Of a DNA stretch of 64,000 nt, positions 54,096-63,684 are shown piece by piece (the stretch's first letter is position 1; each line of letters begins with the position of its first letter). The translations under genes and the position numbers were made by a program. The notes beneath the pieces were generated by a model. That model ran no database searches. It was given only the letters and a program-made list of their open reading frames with translations, and was not told where the DNA came from. Source of the stretch: Caldimonas manganoxidans ATCC BAA-369. Lineage in GTDB: Bacteria > Pseudomonadota > Gammaproteobacteria > Burkholderiales > Burkholderiaceae_C. The stretch spans positions 123,435-187,434 of the forward strand of contig NZ_KB905933.1 of the NCBI RefSeq assembly GCF_000381125.1, given 5' to 3'.

Positions 54096-54299
54096 TCAGG
54101 TCGGGACTCGGCGCAGCATCTCCAGCCCCACCTCGCCGGCGGCGATTTCGCGCAGCGCGGTCACGCCAGGCTTGTTCTTGGATTCGATTTTGGGGGCATG
54201 GCCGTGGCTGAGCATGCGGGCTCGGTAGGTGGCCGCCAGCACGAGTTGGAAGCGGTTCGGGATCTTCTTCAGGCAGTCTTCGACGGTGATGCGGGCCAT
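54096..54299 (-). CDS. rpoZ: RNA polymerase omega subunit
   Basis: Small RNA polymerase subunit that helps beta-prime fold and forms part of the ppGpp site. 67 residues starting [20 protein letters not shown], the family hallmark, with ATYRARML and [21 protein letters not shown] 54299 has GGAG eight bases upstream; the frame extends to 54332 without homology. It lies between gmk and spoT, the conserved proteobacterial order. Confidence 0.96.
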   Translation of the reverse strand: MARITVEDCLKKIPNRFQLVLAATYRARMLSHGHAPKIESKNKPGVTALREIAAGEVGLEMLRRVPT

Positions 54300-54335
54300 G
54301 GTCACTCCGAAGGGCGCGTCGCAGCGCGCCATGGG

Positions 54336-54956
54336 TCAGCTCAGGTTGAGGGCCTCGAAGACGGCTTTCCGGGTGCGCCGCTGGGCGGCGTACTTGAGCC
54401 TCTGGGCGTGCACAATGGCTTTGAGGTCGAACAAAGCCGTCTCGAAGAGGGCATTGATTATAACGAAGTCGAAATGCCGAGCCTGGGCGACTTCCGTGCG
54501 GGCGTTGGCCATGCGGGTGGCGATCACGTTCTCGTCGTCTTCACCGCGGCGGCGCAGGCGTTGCAGCAACTCGTCCCAACTGGGCGGCAGGATGAAAATC
54601 AGCACGGCGTTGGGAAACAGTTGCTTGATTTGCAAGGCTCCTTGCCAGTCGATTTCCAGGATCACGTCGTCCCCGGCGGCCATGCGCGCCTCGATGGCTG
54701 CCCGTGAGGTGCCATACAGGTTGCCATGCACCTGGGCCCATTCGAAGAACTCGCCGCGCTCGATCATGGCGCGGAACTGCGCTTCGCTGACGAAGTGGTA
54801 CTCGCGGCCGTCCACTTCCTGCCCCCGGGGTGCGCGGGTGGTGTGCGAAATCGAGACGTTGAGGCGGGAATCGAGCTCGAGCAATGCCTTGACCAGGCTG
54901 GACTTGCCCGCTCCACTGGGGGCTGCGACGACGAACAGATTGCCGGGGTAGTCCAT
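54336..54956 (-). CDS. gmk: Guanylate kinase
   Basis: Phosphorylates GMP to GDP. 206 residues with P-loop [15 protein letters not shown] near the N-terminus, the GMP-binding [21 protein letters not shown], and [23 protein letters not shown] 54956 gives the standard start [15 protein letters not shown]. It is 16 bases after yicC and 36 bases before rpoZ, in a conserved operon whose products (GDP supply, omega, SpoT) all touch ppGpp metabolism. Confidence 0.97.
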   Translation of the reverse strand: MDYPGNLFVVAAPSGAGKSSLVKALLELDSRLNVSISHTTRAPRGQEVDGREYHFVSEAQFRAMIERGEFFEWAQVHGNLYGTSRAAIEARMAAGDDVILEIDWQGALQIKQLFPNAVLIFILPPSWDELLQRLRRRGEDDENVIATRMANARTEVAQARHFDFVIINALFETALFDLKAIVHAQRLKYAAQRRTRKAVFEALNLS

Positions 54957-54972
54957 CTCGGAGGGTCCTTTG

Positions 54973-55887
54973 TCACTCGATGTTTTGCACCTGCTCACGC
55001 ATCTGCTCGATGAGCACCTTCATTTCCACCGAGATCTGCGTGAGCTCCAGGGCGGCGGACTTCGAGCCCAGGGTGTTGGCCTCGCGATGCAATTCCTGGA
55101 TCAAAAAGTCCAGCCGTTTGCCGATTTCGCCGCCTTGGCCCAGCAGGCGTTCGATCTCGTCGAGGTGGGCGCACAGGCGCGAGAGCTCCTCGGCCACGTC
55201 GATGCGCAGGGCGTAGGCGGCGGCTTCGTTCAACGCGCGCTCGTGCAGCGCCTCGGCACTCATGCTCTGAGCAGCGCCGGCGGCTTCCAGGGCCTGCTGC
55301 CAGCGCTCCAGGAAGCGCTCTTGCTGGCGCTGCACCACCTGGGGCACCAGCGGAGCGGCCTGGGCGGCCAGCTCGCGCAACTTCAGGACGCGCTCCATCA
55401 AGACTTCCACCAGCCGCTGTCCCTCTCGGGCACGGGCTTCCTGCAGGGCCTGCAGGCATTCACGCGCAGCTGCCATGGCGGTGTCGTCCAATCGCTCCAC
55501 CGCGCCGCCGCCTTTGCACCATTGCAAGGCTTCGTGCACGGACAGGGGCTGGGCGCGCGGCAGCCAGGTCTGCACGGCGGCTTCCAGCCGGGCCAGGCGG
55601 CTGAGCTGATCGGGCTGCGGCCGGGGCCAAGCGTCGTCGGCGTCGCGTTGGGTGTTCAGTCGCAGCTCGATCTTGCCGCGCCGCAGCTTGGAGGCGAGCA
55701 GCTCGCGCAAGGCCGGCTCCAGGGCGCGCAGCTCGTCGGGCAAGCGGAAGGTCAGGTCCAAAAATCGGCTGTTGACCGAGCGCAGTTCCACGTTCACGCT
55801 GGCGGCGAGCGAAGGGCTGCCGTCGGCCGTTGCGCCCGGGGCCCGCGAGGACGCGCTCGCATAGCCTGTCATGCTATAAACTGCCAT
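54973..55887 (-). CDS. yicC: YicC-family endoribonuclease-type protein
   Basis: Cytoplasmic protein of 304 residues. It starts with the family signature SMTGYASAS, has [20 protein letters not shown] and ALREL, and ends with the strongly conserved [21 protein letters not shown] and [20 protein letters not shown]. YicC proteins act as RNases on small RNAs such as RyhB in E. coli. ATG 55887 is used; the ATG of MTGY at 55872 is possible. It is divergent from the kinase gene with only 28 bases between, so the kinase promoter probably lies inside its 5' coding part. Confidence 0.93.
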   Translation of the reverse strand: MAVYSMTGYASASSRAPGATADGSPSLAASVNVELRSVNSRFLDLTFRLPDELRALEPALRELLASKLRRGKIELRLNTQRDADDAWPRPQPDQLSRLARLEAAVQTWLPRAQPLSVHEALQWCKGGGAVERLDDTAMAAARECLQALQEARAREGQRLVEVLMERVLKLRELAAQAAPLVPQVVQRQQERFLERWQQALEAAGAAQSMSAEALHERALNEAAAYALRIDVAEELSRLCAHLDEIERLLGQGGEIGKRLDFLIQELHREANTLGSKSAALELTQISVEMKVLIEQMREQVQNIE

Positions 55888-55915
55888 CGCACCTATCGCA
55901 TTGCAAAATTCGATT

Positions 55916-56884
55916 ATGTCAAAGCCTAAACCCTCCCCGTTGCCGCCGGGCACCGTGGTCGGTGGTTACCAGGTCATCAAGAAATTGGCGGCCGGGGGCT
56001 TTGGTGTGGTTTATTTGGCCGAAGACCAAGACAAGCGCTTGGTGGCACTGAAGGAGTATCTGCCGTCCTCGCTGGCCGAGCGCGCCCCCGGCGAGTTGGC
56101 CCCCCGAGTCAAGCCCGAGAAACAGCCGCTGTACCGGCTGGGCCTGAAGAGTTTTTTCGAGGAGGGGCGTTCGCTGGCCCAGATTTCGCATCCCAGCGTG
56201 GTGTCGGTGCTCAACTTCTTCCGTGAGAACGAGACCGTCTACATGGTGATGAATTACTTGCAGGGCGATACCCTGCAAGACTTCATCGTCACGGCCCGCG
56301 AGCTCAAGCGCGACAAGGTCTTCCGAGAGTCCACGATCCGCTCTTTGTTCGATGAGATTTTGCGCGGCTTGCGCATCGTGCACCAGCACAAGATGTTGCA
56401 CCTGGACATCAAGCCGGCCAACATCTTCATCACCAATGACAACAAAGCGGTGTTGCTGGACTTCGGTGCGGCGCGTGAGGTGCTGAGCAAGGAGGGCAAC
56501 TTCATCCGGCCGATGTACACCCCGGGCTTTGCCGCGCCCGAGATGTACCGCCGCGACGGCACCTTGGGCCCGTGGACCGACATCTACGCCATCGGCGCCT
56601 GTATTTACGCTTGCATGCAGGGCTACCCCCCCAATGACGCACCGCAGCGTCTGGAGAAGGACCGTTTGGCCCTGTCGCTTTCGCGGCTGCGCAACATCTA
56701 TTCGGACAATTTGATCGAAGTCACCGAATGGTGCATGGCGCTGGACCCGCTGTCGCGTCCTCAAAGCGTGTTCGCGCTGCAAAAGGAACTGGCGCGCGAA
56801 ACCGAAAGACGCTACACCAAGCTGAGTTTCAGCGAGCGCCTGAAGTTGCAGCTCGAAAATCTCAAGGGCGGCAAGCCGGCCTGA
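55916..56884 (+). CDS. Hanks-type Ser/Thr protein kinase
   Basis: Soluble eukaryotic-like kinase of 322 residues, essentially one kinase domain. The glycine loop is LAAGGFGVVYLAE, ATP Lys46 is in VALKEYLP, the catalytic loop is HLDIKPANI (162-170, Asp164, with Leu replacing the Arg of HRD), magnesium-binding DFG is at 182-184 and APE at 207-209. There is no membrane helix or sensor domain. With the non-RD loop, activation-loop control is probably different from RD kinases. A TATAAA at 55875-55880 could be its -10. The PP2C gene follows after 25 bases, forming a kinase/phosphatase pair. Substrates are unknown. Confidence 0.92.
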   Translation: MSKPKPSPLPPGTVVGGYQVIKKLAAGGFGVVYLAEDQDKRLVALKEYLPSSLAERAPGELAPRVKPEKQPLYRLGLKSFFEEGRSLAQISHPSVVSVLNFFRENETVYMVMNYLQGDTLQDFIVTARELKRDKVFRESTIRSLFDEILRGLRIVHQHKMLHLDIKPANIFITNDNKAVLLDFGAAREVLSKEGNFIRPMYTPGFAAPEMYRRDGTLGPWTDIYAIGACIYACMQGYPPNDAPQRLEKDRLALSLSRLRNIYSDNLIEVTEWCMALDPLSRPQSVFALQKELARETERRYTKLSFSERLKLQLENLKGGKPA

Positions 56885-56909
56885 GGGCGCGGCCATCGAT
56901 GGGGACGAC

Positions 56910-57821
56910 ATGAGGTTTTCGGTCTATCAGGTCAGCCGCAAGGGCGGTCGTGAGAAGAACGAAGACCGCATGGGGTATTGCTACACCCGCGACGCCGGCC
57001 TGTTTGCACTGGCCGATGGCATGGGGGGACATCCCGAGGGCGAGATGGCATCGCAGATCGCGCTGCAGACCATGGCAGCGCTGTTTCAGCGCGATGCCAA
57101 GCCCTTGCTGAAAGACCCGATCCGTTTTCTGCACGACTCGGTGATCGCGGGTCACCATCAGTTGCTGCGCTATGCCACCGAGCGCGCCCTGGTCGACACG
57201 CCGCGCACCACCGTGGTGGCCTGTGTGTTGCAAAACGGCGCGGCCTACTGGGCCCATTGCGGCGATTCGCGGCTGTACTTGGTGCGCGGCGACAAGTTGA
57301 TCGCGCGAACGCGCGACCATTCCTACTCCGAGCTGCAGGAAACCCTCAGCGGCGTGGTCGGGATGGGAGAACGCTTCAACCGCAATGTGCTGTTCACCTG
57401 TCTGGGCAGCCCGGGCAAGCCGGTGGTGGACACCGTGGGCCCGTTGTTGCTGCACCAAGGTGATCGGATTTTGTTGTGCTCCGATGGGCTGTGGGGCACG
57501 TTGCCCGATTCGGTCATCACGGCCCAGCTCGCCACCCGGCCGATCGCCGATGCGGTGCCTGAGCTTGTCGAGATGGCATTGCGCAAAGCCGGCCCCAAGA
57601 GCGACAACGTCACGGTGCTGGCAGTGGAATGGGAGTCTTCGGAAGAAGACGATTCCACGCGGTCGATTTCGACCCAGACGCTTGGAGAGGAGGTTTTTGC
57701 CTCCACCATCCAGGCCAGTGTGCTGGGTCAGGAGCCCGATGACCTGGACGAGGCCGAAATCGAGCGCTCGATTCGCGAGATCAACGAGGCCATCAAGCGG
57801 TCGTCGCAAAAGAAGGGCTGA
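56910..57821 (+). CDS. PP2C-family protein phosphatase
   Basis: Metal-dependent Ser/Thr phosphatase of 303 residues. PP2C motifs are in order: GGREKNEDRMGY, LFALADGMGGHPEGEMAS, TTVVACVLQNGAAYWAHCGDSRLYLVRG, RDHSYSEL, ILLCSDGLWGTL and KSDNVTVLAVE. Metal-binding aspartates in the ADGMGG, GDSR, SDGLW and SDNVT blocks are present. A C-terminal tail of about 55 acidic and Ser/Thr-rich residues follows the domain and could itself be a phosphorylation target. It is predicted to reverse the action of the adjacent kinase. rph follows after 60 bases. Confidence 0.93.
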   Translation: MRFSVYQVSRKGGREKNEDRMGYCYTRDAGLFALADGMGGHPEGEMASQIALQTMAALFQRDAKPLLKDPIRFLHDSVIAGHHQLLRYATERALVDTPRTTVVACVLQNGAAYWAHCGDSRLYLVRGDKLIARTRDHSYSELQETLSGVVGMGERFNRNVLFTCLGSPGKPVVDTVGPLLLHQGDRILLCSDGLWGTLPDSVITAQLATRPIADAVPELVEMALRKAGPKSDNVTVLAVEWESSEEDDSTRSISTQTLGEEVFASTIQASVLGQEPDDLDEAEIERSIREINEAIKRSSQKKG

Positions 57822-57881
57822 GCCTTTCCACGCTGTGCCCCGGTCGGGGGACAATAGCGGATTCAACGAGGATTCCCTGCC

Positions 57882-58607
57882 ATGGCGTTTCAGAGAACCG
57901 GGGGCCGCGCCCATGATGCGTTGCGGCCTGTGAGCATCGTTCGACACTACACCAAGCATGCCGAGGGGTCGGTGTTGGTGGCCTTCGGCGACACGAAGGT
58001 GCTGTGCACGGCGTCGGTCGAAGAGCGGGTGCCACCGCACAAAAAGGGCAGTGGCGAGGGCTGGGTGACGGCCGAATACGGCATGCTGCCGCGCTCGACG
58101 CACACGCGCAGCGACCGCGAGGCCGCGCGCGGCAAGCAAAGCGGTCGCACGCAGGAGATCCAGCGCCTGATCGGCCGTTCGATGCGCGCGGTGTTTGACC
58201 TGTCGCGGCTGGGGGAGCGCACCTTGCAGCTCGACTGTGACGTGCTGCAAGCCGACGGCGGCACGCGCACGGCGGCCATCACGGGGGCTTGGGTGGCCGC
58301 GCACGATGCCGTCACCTGGATGCTCGAGCGCGGGCTGATCGAGGCCTCGCCCCTGCAAGATGCGGTGGCGGCCGTGTCCGTCGGGCTGGTGCAAGGCGTG
58401 CCGCTGTTGGATTTGGAATATGCCGAGGATTCGGTCTGCGATACCGACATGAATGTCGTGATGACTGGCAGTGGGGGCTTCGTCGAAGTGCAGGGCACGG
58501 CCGAGGGGGCCGCCTTCACGCGCACCCAGATGGATGCGATGTTGGCGCTGGCCGACAAAGGCATCCGCGAGTTGCTGGCCGCCCAGCGCGCGGCGCTTGG
58601 AATGTGA
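57882..58607 (+). CDS. rph: Ribonuclease PH
   Basis: Phosphorolytic 3' exoribonuclease that trims tRNA precursors. 241 residues, full length, with [69 protein letters not shown] and [27 protein letters not shown] lies upstream of ATG 57882. Its stop TGA overlaps a possible GTG start of rdgB. Unlike E. coli K-12, the reading frame is intact. Confidence 0.97.
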   Translation: MAFQRTGGRAHDALRPVSIVRHYTKHAEGSVLVAFGDTKVLCTASVEERVPPHKKGSGEGWVTAEYGMLPRSTHTRSDREAARGKQSGRTQEIQRLIGRSMRAVFDLSRLGERTLQLDCDVLQADGGTRTAAITGAWVAAHDAVTWMLERGLIEASPLQDAVAAVSVGLVQGVPLLDLEYAEDSVCDTDMNVVMTGSGGFVEVQGTAEGAAFTRTQMDAMLALADKGIRELLAAQRAALGM

Positions 58608-58615
58608 GCGCGGCC

Positions 58616-59245
58616 ATGCGGGTGGTGCTGGCCTCCAACAACGCGAAGAAGCTGCGCGAGCTGGAAGCGTTGCTCGATGGCTTGGGCTTGCAGCTGGTGC
58701 CGCAAGGCGATTTGGGCATCGCCGAGGCCGAGGAACCGCACGACACGTTCATCGAGAACGCGCTGGCCAAGGCCCGGCATGCGGCGCGTGCCAGCGCAGG
58801 GCCGGCCGTGGCCGACGATTCTGGTTTGTGTGTGGATGCCCTTGGCGGCGAGCCGGGGGTGCATTCGGCGGTGTATGCCCCGGTGCCGGTGCTCGAAGGC
58901 GAGCGAGAGGTGCGCCGCGCCGCGCAGGATGCGGCCAACAACGAGAAGCTTTTGCAGCGCCTGCAAGGGGTGAGTCAGCGCCGGGCCCGCTTCGTCAGTG
59001 TGCTGGTGGCGCTGCGCCATGCGAGCGACCCCGAGCCTTTGGTGGCCATGGGCCGCTGGGAGGGCGAGATTTTGCAGGCTCCGCGCGGACAGGGCGGCTT
59101 TGGCTATGACCCGCTGGTGTACATCCCTGCGCTGGGCCGCAGCGTGGCCGAGCTGGATGCTGCCACCAAGAATGCGCACAGCCACCGAGCGCTGGCCGCG
59201 CGGCGGCTGCGAGAGTTGATGCGGGAGGTTTGGGGCCGTGGCTGA
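58616..59245 (+). CDS. rdgB: XTP/dITP pyrophosphatase
   Basis: House-cleaning enzyme removing dITP, ITP and XTP from nucleotide pools. 209 residues: VVLASNNAKKLRELEALL at the N-terminus, the metal and substrate block AVADDSGLCVDALGGEPGVHSA (shortened: VADDSGLCVDALGG), GGFGYDPLVY and the C-terminal KNAHSHRALAARRL. ATG 58616 matches the family; GTG 58604 overlapping the rph stop is the alternative. hemW starts eight bases before its end. Confidence 0.95.
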   Translation: MRVVLASNNAKKLRELEALLDGLGLQLVPQGDLGIAEAEEPHDTFIENALAKARHAARASAGPAVADDSGLCVDALGGEPGVHSAVYAPVPVLEGEREVRRAAQDAANNEKLLQRLQGVSQRRARFVSVLVALRHASDPEPLVAMGRWEGEILQAPRGQGGFGYDPLVYIPALGRSVAELDAATKNAHSHRALAARRLRELMREVWGRG

Positions 59246-60461
59246 GTCTGCCCCGGTGTCGCCGGCCGATGCGGCCCAACGCCATTTACGCGAAGGCACG
59301 CTGCGGTTGAGCTCGCTGCCGCCATTGTCGCTGTATGTGCACCTGCCCTGGTGTTTGCGCAAATGCCCGTACTGCGATTTCAATTCGCACGAATCACGGG
59401 CATCGGCGCTGCCGGAGGCCGACTATCTCGACGCGCTGCGGGCCGACCTGGAGAGCGCGCTGCCGCTGGTGTGGGGGCGCAAGGTTCACAGTGTGTTCCT
59501 CGGGGGTGGCACGCCCAGTCTGTTTTCGCCCGAGGCCATCGACCGGCTGTTGGGCGAGGTGCGGGCCTTGCTGCTGCTGGAGGCAGGCTGCGAGGTGACG
59601 CTGGAGGCCAACCCGGGCACCTTCGAGCGGGAGCGCTTCCGTGGCTATCGCCAGGCCGGGGTGACACGTTTGTCGGTCGGGGTGCAAAGCTTCGACGACG
59701 ACAAGCTGCGACGTTTGGGCCGGGTGCATGACCGCCGACAGGCCCTGGCCGCCTTGGAGGAGGCGCGGGCTTGTTTCGACACCTTCAATCTGGACTTGAT
59801 GTATGCCCTGCCGGGGCAGACCCTGCACGAACTCGAGGCCGACTTGACCGAGGCGCTGGCCTTCGCGCCGCCGCACTTGTCGGTCTACCACCTCACGATC
59901 GAGCCCAACACCTATTTCGCCAAGTACCCACCGGCGGTGCCGGACGACGATCTGGCCTTCGAGATGCTGGACCGCATCATCGAGCGCACCGCGGCAGCCG
60001 GGCTGGATCGCTACGAAGTCTCAGCTTATGCCCGCCCGGGGCACCGCTGCGTGCACAACCTGAATTACTGGCAGTTCGGGGACTACTTGGGCATCGGTGC
60101 CGGTGCGCACAGCAAACTGAGTTTTCCTCACCGCGTCGTACGACAAGTTCGCTACCGTGAGCCGGCGCGCTACATGGTGGCGGCGCGCCAAGGGCGCGCG
60201 GTGGCGCAGGAGCACGAGGTCACGCGCGAGCAATTGCCGTTCGAATTCATGCTCAATGCCTTGCGGCTGAAAGACGGCTTCGAGCTGGCGCAGTTCGTAC
60301 AGCGCACGGGGCTGCCGCTGTCGGCGATTGCGGCGGGTCTGGAGGAGGCCGAGCGGCGCGGTTGGGTGGCGCGTGATTGGCAGCGCGTCTGGCCCACGGC
60401 CCAGGGATTCGACTTCTTGAGCGATTTGCAGGCCTTGTTCCTTGAAGATCCCCCTGATTGA
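59238..60461 (+). CDS. hemW: HemW, radical SAM heme chaperone
   Basis: Heme-trafficking radical SAM protein once annotated as oxygen-independent coproporphyrinogen oxidase. 407 residues; the 4Fe-4S motif is PWCLRKCPYCDF (Cys39, Cys43, Cys46). Further blocks are VFLGGGTPSLF, TLEANPGTFE, RLSVGVQSFDD and FNLDLMYALPGQT, with the C-terminal HemW winged domain (FEFMLNALRLKDGFE). The CPYCDF spacing without the additional cysteine used by HemN supports HemW. GTG 59238 overlaps rdgB by eight bases, indicating coupled translation in the rph-rdgB-hemW unit. Confidence 0.94.
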   Translation: MAESAPVSPADAAQRHLREGTLRLSSLPPLSLYVHLPWCLRKCPYCDFNSHESRASALPEADYLDALRADLESALPLVWGRKVHSVFLGGGTPSLFSPEAIDRLLGEVRALLLLEAGCEVTLEANPGTFERERFRGYRQAGVTRLSVGVQSFDDDKLRRLGRVHDRRQALAALEEARACFDTFNLDLMYALPGQTLHELEADLTEALAFAPPHLSVYHLTIEPNTYFAKYPPAVPDDDLAFEMLDRIIERTAAAGLDRYEVSAYARPGHRCVHNLNYWQFGDYLGIGAGAHSKLSFPHRVVRQVRYREPARYMVAARQGRAVAQEHEVTREQLPFEFMLNALRLKDGFELAQFVQRTGLPLSAIAAGLEEAERRGWVARDWQRVWPTAQGFDFLSDLQALFLEDPPD

Positions 60462-60546
60462 GAGGGGCTGTGGGCCGTCGTCTTGACCGCCGAATTCGAC
60501 GTGGCAGCATGGAGCCTGGATTCCATGCCCTGGCTGGCTGCCCGTC

Positions 60547-60924
60547 ATGTCGCTGCCTTCTGCTCCATCTGGCGCTGTGCGCGTGTTGTTGGTCGAGGAT
60601 GACCGTGTGCAGCAGATGCTCGTGTCCACCTTGCTGGAGCGCGAAGGCTGCATCGTCGATCTGGCCGAGGATGGCCAGGAAGCCCTGGCACTGTGGCAAG
60701 AGCATCGGCACCAGCTGGTGGTGACCGACTGCCGCATGCCGCGCATGGACGGCTATGCCTTCACCCGGGCTTTGCGCGCACTGCCGGGTGGGGGCTCGGT
60801 CACAGTGGTGGGCATGAGTGCCGATACCGACGATCGTGCCCGGGCCTTGGAAGCGGGCATGGAGGCGCTGCTGGACAAGCCCTTGTCGGCTGAGGCGGTG
60901 GCCCGGTTGCTCAGACGCGGTTGA
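60547..60924 (+). CDS. Single-domain response regulator
   Basis: Receiver-only protein of 125 residues. Acidic pocket EDD (residues 17-19), phosphoacceptor Asp61 in [13 protein letters not shown], Ser91 in GMSAD and Lys111 in LLDKPLS are all present, so it should be phosphorylated. No output domain follows. The DCRMPRMDG sequence is more like receiver domains of hybrid kinases than canonical CheY. It is convergent with cheB and overlaps its 3' end by 14 bases. A partner kinase is not encoded beside it. Confidence 0.9.
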   Translation: MSLPSAPSGAVRVLLVEDDRVQQMLVSTLLEREGCIVDLAEDGQEALALWQEHRHQLVVTDCRMPRMDGYAFTRALRALPGGGSVTVVGMSADTDDRARALEAGMEALLDKPLSAEAVARLLRRG

Positions 60925-61993
60925 GGCTTGGGCCGGCGGTGCGATGCAGGTATTCGATCAGATGCGGGGCGATCTTGGGCAAGGGTAGGACCTCGTGCAC
61001 GGCGCCTGCGGCGATGGCTTCCCGGGGCATGCCAAACACCACACAGGTGGCCTCATCCTGAGCCACGCAATAGGCGCCGGCATCGCGCATCTCCCGCATG
61101 GCCTTGGCCCCGTCGGCCCCCATGCCGGTGAGCATGACGCCGATGGCGTTGGGGCCGACGACCCGGGCGGCGGATCGGAACAACACTTCCACCGACGGCA
61201 TGTGACGGTTCACGGGTTCCCCGACCTGCACGCGGGCGATGTAATTGGCCCCGTAGCGCTCCACGCTGAGGTGCTGCCCTCCCGGTGCGATGTAAGCATG
61301 CCCGGGCAGGATGCGTTCGCCGTCTTGAGCTTCTTTGACGGCGATGCGGCACAGATTGTTCAGTCGCGCGGCGTAGCTGCGCGTGAAGCCGGCCGGCATG
61401 TGTTGGGTGATGACCACCGCGGGGGCGTCGGCGGGCAAGGCGGAAAGCAGCTCGCGCGTGGCTTCGGTGCCTCCGGTGGACGCACCGATGAAGATGATCT
61501 TTTCGGTGGACAAGCGTCCGATGCCCGTCGCCGTGGAGGTCGGGGCAGCCACCGCCGAGCTTGCGGGCGCAGCAGGCTGGACCTTGTGTACCTGGGCCTT
61601 GGCGGCCACGCGGATTTTCTCGGTGATCTCTTGAGCCAACTGTTGCAGTCCGTCGGCGATGCCGATCTTGGGCTTGGCCACGAAATCCACGGCACCCAGT
61701 TCCAGCGCCCGCAGGGTGACCTCGGCTCCACGCTCGGTCAGGGTAGACACCATGACCACCGGCATGGGACGCAGGCGCATCAGCTTGGCCAGAAAATCGA
61801 TGCCGTCCATGCGAGGCATCTCCACGTCCAAGGTGATGACATCGGGGTTGAGGTTGCGGATCATCTCGCGAGCCGCATAGGGATCGGCGGCCGCGCCGAC
61901 GCACTGCATGTCTGGTTGACGATTGATGATCTCGGTCAGCAGGCTGCGTACCAGCGCTGAATCGTCCACCACCACGACTCGAATCTTGGACAT
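60911..61993 (-). CDS. cheB: Chemotaxis methylesterase/glutamine deamidase CheB
   Basis: Removes methyl groups from chemoreceptors when phosphorylated by CheA. 360 residues: receiver domain (DDSALVR, phosphoacceptor Asp56 in [11 protein letters not shown]) and C-terminal methylesterase with Ser172 (GASTGGTEA), His198 (TQHMPAGFT) and Asp294 ([11 protein letters not shown]). A Pro/Ala/Ser linker lies at about 135-162. ATG 61993 is the family start; the much longer open frame upstream is out-of-family sequence over cheD. cheD ends 13 bases upstream. Confidence 0.96.
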   Translation of the reverse strand: MSKIRVVVVDDSALVRSLLTEIINRQPDMQCVGAAADPYAAREMIRNLNPDVITLDVEMPRMDGIDFLAKLMRLRPMPVVMVSTLTERGAEVTLRALELGAVDFVAKPKIGIADGLQQLAQEITEKIRVAAKAQVHKVQPAAPASSAVAAPTSTATGIGRLSTEKIIFIGASTGGTEATRELLSALPADAPAVVITQHMPAGFTRSYAARLNNLCRIAVKEAQDGERILPGHAYIAPGGQHLSVERYGANYIARVQVGEPVNRHMPSVEVLFRSAARVVGPNAIGVMLTGMGADGAKAMREMRDAGAYCVAQDEATCVVFGMPREAIAAGAVHEVLPLPKIAPHLIEYLHRTAGPSLNRV

Positions 61994-62006
61994 GGCTTGC
62001 GCTTTC

Positions 62007-62720
62007 TCAGAACAAATCGATGGAGCCAGCACCGCTGGACGGTGGCACCACGCGCTGACTGGCCGCACGCTCCTGGGCGAGCAAGGCCTCGGGGTTGCTG
62101 GGGGCCAGGCGTTTGACCATGGCCTTGCCGCTGGCCGGCAGGAAGCAGACCTTGCGAGGATAGATGTCCAGCACGTCTTTGGAGACGACCGGAATGCGCT
62201 CGGTGTGCAAGTAGTTGAGCACGAACTCGGTGTTGCGTTTGCCGACGTTGAGTGTGTGCATGCCGCTGATGACCTGCCCGCCGCCGAACACCTTGGCTTC
62301 CAGCGTGCTGCGCGTGGCGCCCCGTTTGAGCAGTTCGTTGATGAGCAACTCCATTGCGTAGGAACCATAGCGGCCGCCGTCTTGAGCACCGCCGGCTTCG
62401 GGCAGCATGAAATGATTCATGCCGCCGACTCGCGCGTTGCGATCCCACAGACAGGCCGCAATGCACGAGCCCAGAGTGGTCATGATGAGCAAGTCCTCGT
62501 CGCTGACGAAGTATTCCCCAGGCAGCACCTTGACCGCGTCGGCCTTGAAGTGGGCGTCGTAGTAGAAGAACGACGCTTCACCAGGCTTGCGCGGGGCGGC
62601 TTTGAGGGCGTCCAGGCGAGACGTCTTGGGCGTCGGCTCGGTCGGCGCCAAGACCGGTCGCGGGCGGCCGTCGGGCGCTGCGGTGCTGGGGGAAGGGCTG
62701 CGGGCGAACATGGTGATCAT
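62007..62720 (-). CDS. cheD: Chemoreceptor glutamine deamidase CheD
   Basis: Deamidates glutamines of chemoreceptors. 237 residues with catalytic Cys86 in [13 protein letters not shown] and His103 in [11 protein letters not shown]; also [13 protein letters not shown] and [13 protein letters not shown]. The first 45 residues are a Pro/Ala-rich extension and the last 20 a variable tail. Start at ATG 62720 or ATG 62711. It lies between cheR and cheB as in Burkholderia and Ralstonia. Confidence 0.95.
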   Translation of the reverse strand: MITMFARSPSPSTAAPDGRPRPVLAPTEPTPKTSRLDALKAAPRKPGEASFFYYDAHFKADAVKVLPGEYFVSDEDLLIMTTLGSCIAACLWDRNARVGGMNHFMLPEAGGAQDGGRYGSYAMELLINELLKRGATRSTLEAKVFGGGQVISGMHTLNVGKRNTEFVLNYLHTERIPVVSKDVLDIYPRKVCFLPASGKAMVKRLAPSNPEALLAQERAASQRVVPPSSGAGSIDLF

Positions 62721-62765
62721 TTCGGCACGAAGCAGGCAAGCTTGAGACCAGGCGGGCCCCCTGGT

Positions 62766-63644
62766 CTACAGCCGCCGATACACGGTTTTGCCTTGCAGTT
62801 GGAACAGGTCGCGGGCATCGGTGAAGTTCTCCGAATGCCCCACGAACAGCAAGCCGCCGGGCTTCATGACCGCGTGGATGCGTTCGAGCACCTTGCGTTG
62901 GGTGTGGGCATCGAAGTAGATCATGACGTTGCGGCAAAACACGATCTCGAAAGGATCGCCCAGCGCCCATGACGTGCTCATCAGGTTGAAGGGGCGAAAT
63001 TCGATCAAGCGCGCCAGCTCGGGCTTGACCCGGATGAAGCCGGTGTTGCGCCCCGTGCCGCGCAAGAAATGGCGCTTCAGCCGCTCGGGACTCAGACCGC
63101 GGGCGTCCTGGGCATAAACGCCTCGGCTGGCCACGGCCAGCACCTTGGTGTCGATATCGCTGGCCAGGATGCGCACCGCAGCGGTCGGCCCCAAGGTTTC
63201 CACGACGGTCATCGCGATCGAGTACGGCTCTTCCCCGGTGGAGGCGGCATTGCACCAAATGCGCAGCGGACGGCTGGGATCGCGTTGGCGCAAGGCGTCG
63301 GCCAACATCCGGAAGTGATGTTCTTCACGGAAGAAGGCCGTCAGGTTGGTGGTCAGGCAGTTGATGAACTCCTGCCATTCGGCCTCGGCCAAGGGGCCTT
63401 GGGCTTGTTCCAGCCACTGCAGATACTCGGCGAAAGAGCGGTGGCCGGTTTCGCGCAGGCGGCGTGACAGTCGGCTGTACACCATGGCCTGCTTGCCATC
63501 GTGCAGGCTGATGCCGGCACGCTGGTAGATCAGTTGACGGATTCGTTCGAAGTCACGCCGGTCGAAGCTGAACTCGCGCTGGATGTCTGGGTTGTGGGGC
63601 GGGGCCTCCAGCGCGGCCCCGGGGGGCAGTTGCATGTGGCTCAT
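62766..63644 (-). CDS. cheR: Chemotaxis methyltransferase CheR
   Basis: SAM-dependent methyltransferase acting on chemoreceptor glutamates. 292 residues: N-terminal helical domain (FERIRQLIYQRAGISLHDGKQ, TNLTAFFREEHHF) and C-terminal Rossmann domain with IWCNAASTGEEPYSIAM, ILASDIDTKVL and FCRNVMIYFD. It is preceded by the chemoreceptor tail (40 bases) and followed by cheD (45 bases), one transcription unit. Confidence 0.96.
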   Translation of the reverse strand: MSHMQLPPGAALEAPPHNPDIQREFSFDRRDFERIRQLIYQRAGISLHDGKQAMVYSRLSRRLRETGHRSFAEYLQWLEQAQGPLAEAEWQEFINCLTTNLTAFFREEHHFRMLADALRQRDPSRPLRIWCNAASTGEEPYSIAMTVVETLGPTAAVRILASDIDTKVLAVASRGVYAQDARGLSPERLKRHFLRGTGRNTGFIRVKPELARLIEFRPFNLMSTSWALGDPFEIVFCRNVMIYFDAHTQRKVLERIHAVMKPGGLLFVGHSENFTDARDLFQLQGKTVYRRL

Positions 63645-63684
63645 GGTCGGCTGTGGGCAGTGTGGGGCTGCGGCCGCTCACCGC

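Noticed and set aside
51763..54228. Plus-strand frame of 821 codons opposite spoT
   Set aside because: Antisense shadow of spoT with low-complexity composition; spoT has every RSH domain.
60911..62389. Extended frame for cheB reaching upstream over cheD
   Set aside because: Sequence before [12 protein letters not shown] is unlike any CheB and is the out-of-frame reading of cheD.
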